64,000 nucleotides of DNA from Ktedonobacteraceae bacterium (GTDB lineage Bacteria; Chloroflexota; Ktedonobacteria; Ktedonobacterales; Ktedonobacteraceae), in the NCBI GenBank assembly GCA_035653615.1, contig DASRBN010000033.1, forward strand, positions 1-64,000, given 5' to 3'. Shown here one piece after another: positions 61,515-64,000 of this stretch. Under the pieces are notes generated by a model. It ran no database searches. It was not told the origin of the DNA and saw only the letters and a list, made by a program, of their open reading frames with translations. The stretch's first letter is position 1. Every line of letters starts with the position of its first letter. Both the position numbers and the translations under genes were made by a program.

Positions 61515-61718
61515 ATGACAACCACTGGAGAATTGCGGGCAATCATTGAGGAACTGCAGTTCATTGATATTGGCGATGCCGCAAGCTACTTAGGGGAAGA
61601 ATCCGTGGCGGTAGAGGAATCATGTGTTTCTGATCAATCGGTAGCCTTATCAATCCCCAACGAGGCAGACGACTTGCCTGGATGGGCGAATCTCCATTGT
61701 AGATGTGCAGTCTTATAA
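61515..61718 (+). CDS. small cysteine-containing peptide, possible RiPP precursor
   Basis: AGGAG eight bases before the ATG opens 67 codons. The first 35 residues are acidic and helical (ELRAIIEELQFIDIGD). The rest has three cysteines and four serines and ends PGWANLHCRCAVL. An acidic leader followed by a short Cys/Ser core is the usual layout of ribosomally made, modified peptides, but no modifying enzyme, protease or exporter is in the window. A strong terminator follows at 61734-61765, so it is a single-gene transcript. The function is inferred only from shape. Confidence 0.65.
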   Translation: MTTTGELRAIIEELQFIDIGDAASYLGEESVAVEESCVSDQSVALSIPNEADDLPGWANLHCRCAVL

Positions 61719-61733
61719 TATCCGCATGATTTC

Positions 61734-61765
61734 AACCTGGTACTCACATGAGTACCAGGTTTTTT
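61734..61765 (+). terminator. intrinsic terminator of the small peptide gene
   Basis: AACCTGGTACTC pairs with GAGTACCAGGTT around ACAT and is followed by six T. It begins 16 bases after the stop. Confidence 0.93.
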
Positions 61766-61776
61766 ATTGCCACAGG

Positions 61777-62487
61777 TCAGTACTTGGCCTCTAAAAGCGT
61801 CTTGATACGTTTCTCCGCGTTAGGCATACCTGATGCCTTGATCTGTTTCACAACCGCTCGCACATCGTATTCGACGCGCCTGATCTCGGCCTCCCAACTC
61901 TTCTTTTGCCAGGAGAGAATGCCATAGGCGGCGCGCAGGTCCTCGTCGCGCGGGATACCACAACTGCCGACATCGACCAGCAGAAAACGCCGCCATTGCC
62001 GTGTATAAGCAATATGCAAATGCCCGAAAGCCAGCGCTCCTATGCCCTCGTCCAGACCCCCTAGCAGGTGTTCCAGCGTGCTGTCCTCTGCATTCGGGAA
62101 AATCGCATCTTCCAGATTAAGCGGATTGGCATGCACAACCAGCAGATCACTACCGCGAGGATTGCGAACGCGATAGGATAGCGGCAGCGAAGCGAGGTAA
62201 TGAATACCGTCCGGCCCGATCTGTTCGCGCGTCCATGCCGCCGTACTGCGTTTCTTTTCGCCCTTGTTCGGCGCGGCAGTAACCACTTCCTCATCCACAT
62301 TGCCTCGCAGAACGGGACAATGCAGACCTTGCACTGTTGCCAGCACTTCTCGGGGGCACGGTCCATTCAAACACAGATCGCCTGCGATCACCGTCTGATC
62401 CACCGGTGGCTGGTTCGCCAGGTCTCGCAGCACGGCCTCCAATGCCAGTTGATTGCCATGAATATCTGAAATAATTGCAATACGCAT
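61777..62487 (-). CDS. metallophosphoesterase (calcineurin-like)
   Basis: The 236-residue protein has the metal-binding motifs SDIHGNQLAL (D, H), VIAGDLCLNGP (GD), LRGNVDE (GN), VVHANP and FGHLHIAY (GH-H). Members hydrolyse cyclic nucleotides, dinucleotides or other phosphoesters; the target is unknown. The start lies 14 bases after the tnpB stop, with only a weak ribosome-binding site. The TnpB gene thus occupies its promoter region. Confidence 0.92.
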   Translation of the reverse strand: MRIAIISDIHGNQLALEAVLRDLANQPPVDQTVIAGDLCLNGPCPREVLATVQGLHCPVLRGNVDEEVVTAAPNKGEKKRSTAAWTREQIGPDGIHYLASLPLSYRVRNPRGSDLLVVHANPLNLEDAIFPNAEDSTLEHLLGGLDEGIGALAFGHLHIAYTRQWRRFLLVDVGSCGIPRDEDLRAAYGILSWQKKSWEAEIRRVEYDVRAVVKQIKASGMPNAEKRIKTLLEAKY

Positions 62488-62501
62488 CTAACATCCGTTC
62501 T

Positions 62502-63749
62502 CTAAAACATGGATATGTGGGGCAGGGCCCAAACATCGCCTTTAGTTCCTAGTTCCACAAGAGTAGTTTCACCTACTCCATTGAGCAGGCCAGCGCTTCT
62601 CTCTCCATAGGCGTTTTGCGTGTCGATAGAACTTACCGCCGCGTCTCTTAAATTGATTGCTGCATTCATATCACGGTCGATGACCAATCCGCATTGCTCA
62701 CAGATGAAGGTACGCTCTTGCAAGGACAATTCAGCCTTGACGTAGCCACATCCTGAGCAGGTTTTAGAAGATGGATAGAACCGATCTACTGTGACGAGGT
62801 GTGAGCCGTGCCATTCCGCTTTATAGGTCAATTGCCGTCGTATTTCACCGAAGTTGCTATCACTCACGGCTTGCGCTAACGAGTGATTTTTGAGCATGCC
62901 AGCCACGTGTACATCTTCAATCGCTATCAATGCGTGGTTTTTGCTCAGATAGCTGGTGAGTTTGTGGCTAGCATCTTTTCTTATATTGGCGATACGAGCA
63001 TGCTGTTTTGCAATGCGTTTGCAGGTCTTGGCGCGGTTCTTACTGCCTTTTTTGCGCCGTGATTTTTGCCGCTCTAAACGCTTCAGGCTCTTTTGTGCAT
63101 GCTTTAAGGCGCGAGGATTAGCAAAGATCATCCCATCTGAACAGGTCGCAAGCGTCTTAATGCCTAAGTCCACTCCAATAGTTGATGTAGCTGTCATGAC
63201 AGGCGTGTCGTGTTCCTCTTCTACCTGGATACTGACAAACCAGCGTCCAGCCTGCTCACTGACGGTCGCACTCAATATCTTGGCATCGGTAGGAATGTAG
63301 TTGTGTTCGTGAAAGCGCAAACGGCCTAAACGCGGTAACTGGACAGCATGAGCAAAGACATGAATGCTGCCAGTGAGACGAAATGAGCCGATGCCTTTGC
63401 TTTTCTTCTTGAAGGTGGGAAAGCCTAATTTGCCTTTGTACTTCCCTTGCTTCTTGAGTTCCACCCGTCGAAAGAAGTGCTTGTAAGCGTTGTCTAAGTC
63501 TCTCAATGCCTCTTGCGGGGCACATTTAGAAACACCATACATCCAAGGAAAATCAGTCTTCTTTAAGGCGTTCAGTTCCTTGTGCAGTGCAATCGCGTTG
63601 GGACGTTTGCCGGTTGTACGGTAGACCTCTTGTGAACGAGCTAAGGCCCAATTGTAGGCAAAGCGTGCGGCTCCGGCATGTTGTAGGCAAGCTGTTCTTT
63701 GCTTATTATTGAGGTCTAGCTCTGTTTTGTAGCCACGTACAACCTTCAT
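62502..63749 (-). CDS. tnpB: TnpB, RNA-guided endonuclease of the IS200/IS605 superfamily (orphan)
   Basis: TnpB is the ancestor-type protein of Cas12; it cuts DNA guided by an omega RNA from the transposon end. The 415-residue protein has RuvC motifs with D194 (GVDLGIKTLAT), E278 (IAIEDVHVAGM) and D360 (DRDMNAAINL), and a zinc ribbon (C331, C334, C350, C353). All key residues are kept, so it may be active. No tnpA transposase is next to it, as in IS1341-type elements. The start is MKVVRGYKTELD; a left-end hairpin lies at about 63781-63803. Confidence 0.94.
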   Translation of the reverse strand: MKVVRGYKTELDLNNKQRTACLQHAGAARFAYNWALARSQEVYRTTGKRPNAIALHKELNALKKTDFPWMYGVSKCAPQEALRDLDNAYKHFFRRVELKKQGKYKGKLGFPTFKKKSKGIGSFRLTGSIHVFAHAVQLPRLGRLRFHEHNYIPTDAKILSATVSEQAGRWFVSIQVEEEHDTPVMTATSTIGVDLGIKTLATCSDGMIFANPRALKHAQKSLKRLERQKSRRKKGSKNRAKTCKRIAKQHARIANIRKDASHKLTSYLSKNHALIAIEDVHVAGMLKNHSLAQAVSDSNFGEIRRQLTYKAEWHGSHLVTVDRFYPSSKTCSGCGYVKAELSLQERTFICEQCGLVIDRDMNAAINLRDAAVSSIDTQNAYGERSAGLLNGVGETTLVELGTKGDVWALPHISMF

Positions 63750-63779
63750 GCGTCTTCTTCCTTATCTCATGTTGATAGA

Positions 63780-63803
63780 ATAGCATAAACGCTCCCAAAT
63801 GCT
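63780..63803. mobile_element. possible left-end hairpin of the TnpB element
   Basis: TAGCAT and ATGCTA flank about 11 bases, just upstream of tnpB where IS200/IS605 elements carry an imperfect hairpin. The insertion target motif is not identified. Confidence 0.35.
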
Positions 63804-63862
63804 AACATTTTGAGAAGCTATTTACCACCCTGTACGGATTAGCAACGACGAAAATCCATAGC

Positions 63863-64000
63863 CTATAGCAGTAATATACCGCAAAGGGATGATAGAAACC
63901 AGATGACAGGATTTCGTTTCCATATCTGGCTGCCCAGGCGCATGCCCGGCTTCTCAATCAACAGGAAAGAAAGCGCTGAAAAAGGAATGATGACCAGTAG
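63863..64000 (-). CDS. acyltransferase-3 family protein, C-terminal end (cut by window edge)
   Basis: The frame is open from the window edge to a TAG at 63865-63863 and gives 45 residues: IPFSALSFLLIEKPGMRLG then a hydrophobic tail. The IEKP motif after a membrane helix is typical of the end of OafA-type O-acyltransferases. The active-site region is outside the window. It lies upstream of the TnpB element on the same strand. Confidence 0.6.
   Translation of the reverse strand, partial: LLVIIPFSALSFLLIEKPGMRLGSQIWKRNPVIWFLSSLCGILLL

Overview
The window looks like chromosome of a Ktedonobacteria-type Chloroflexota bacterium. This is inferred from gene content, not tested by a search: a clpC-radA-yacL-ispD-ispF block, an oxidative pentose phosphate operon with OpcA, actinobacterial-style FhaA/FhaB next to a FtsW/RodA protein, a membrane EtfD beside EtfAB, and many short palindromic repeats. 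Most of the sequence is moderately GC-rich. One island near 35.9-38.2 kb is visibly AT-rich.

Layout. 1-0.3 kb: end of an IS66 transposase. 0.3-7 kb (minus): clpC, radA, yacL, ispD, ispF (protein quality control, recombination, isoprenoid precursors), with no disA between radA and yacL. 7.3-8.8 kb (minus): ribosomal protein S1 with a long leader. 9.4-13.1 kb: a CoA-type Nudix hydrolase, a tail-anchored small protein, a P1/S58 peptidase and a Ni/Co permease. From 35.5 kb back to 13.1 kb nearly everything lies on the minus strand in one long array: nusA, rnpM/ylxR, infB, rbfA, nrnA, truB, ribF, fhaA, fhaB, ftsW/rodA, two hypotheticals, mutS, tal, zwf, opcA, pgl, rpe. It carries transcription/translation factors, then cell-envelope genes, then mismatch repair, then the pentose phosphate pathway.

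35.9-38.2 kb (plus) holds an AT-rich DNA methyltransferase whose frame breaks at a run of seven T, followed by an open frame resembling a PD-(D/E)XK nuclease. 38.4-42.7 kb: a Uma2 nuclease, acyl-CoA dehydrogenase, PRPP synthetase, a secreted AOC-like barrel protein and a frameshifted Uma2 gene. 42.8-47.4 kb (minus): etfD, a decayed VapBC-like pair, etfA and etfB. With the acyl-CoA dehydrogenase these form a route from acyl-CoA oxidation to the membrane quinone pool. 47.7-52.6 kb (plus): aldo/keto reductase and a sugar ABC importer (Tat-type lipoprotein and two permeases, no ATPase here). 52.8-58.4 kb: membrane-anchored hypotheticals, a GH26-like glycosidase, a DUF202 protein, a PRC-barrel protein and a small two-helix protein. 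58.5-64 kb: dihydrolipoyl dehydrogenase, zinc alcohol dehydrogenase, a cysteine-containing small peptide gene with its own terminator, a metallophosphoesterase, an orphan TnpB and the end of an acyltransferase-3 gene.

Three families of short interspersed palindromic repeats run through the window (A: core TCATTCTGAGCGNAGCGAAG; B: GTAGGGGCG...GGTCGCCC; C: GTAGGGACAG...CCTGTCCT). They sit between genes and also inside them. Family A supplies the last residues and stop codons of OpcA and NrnA. Family B is read through in frame in IF-2, TruB and two hypothetical proteins. No rRNA, tRNA or CRISPR array was recognised.
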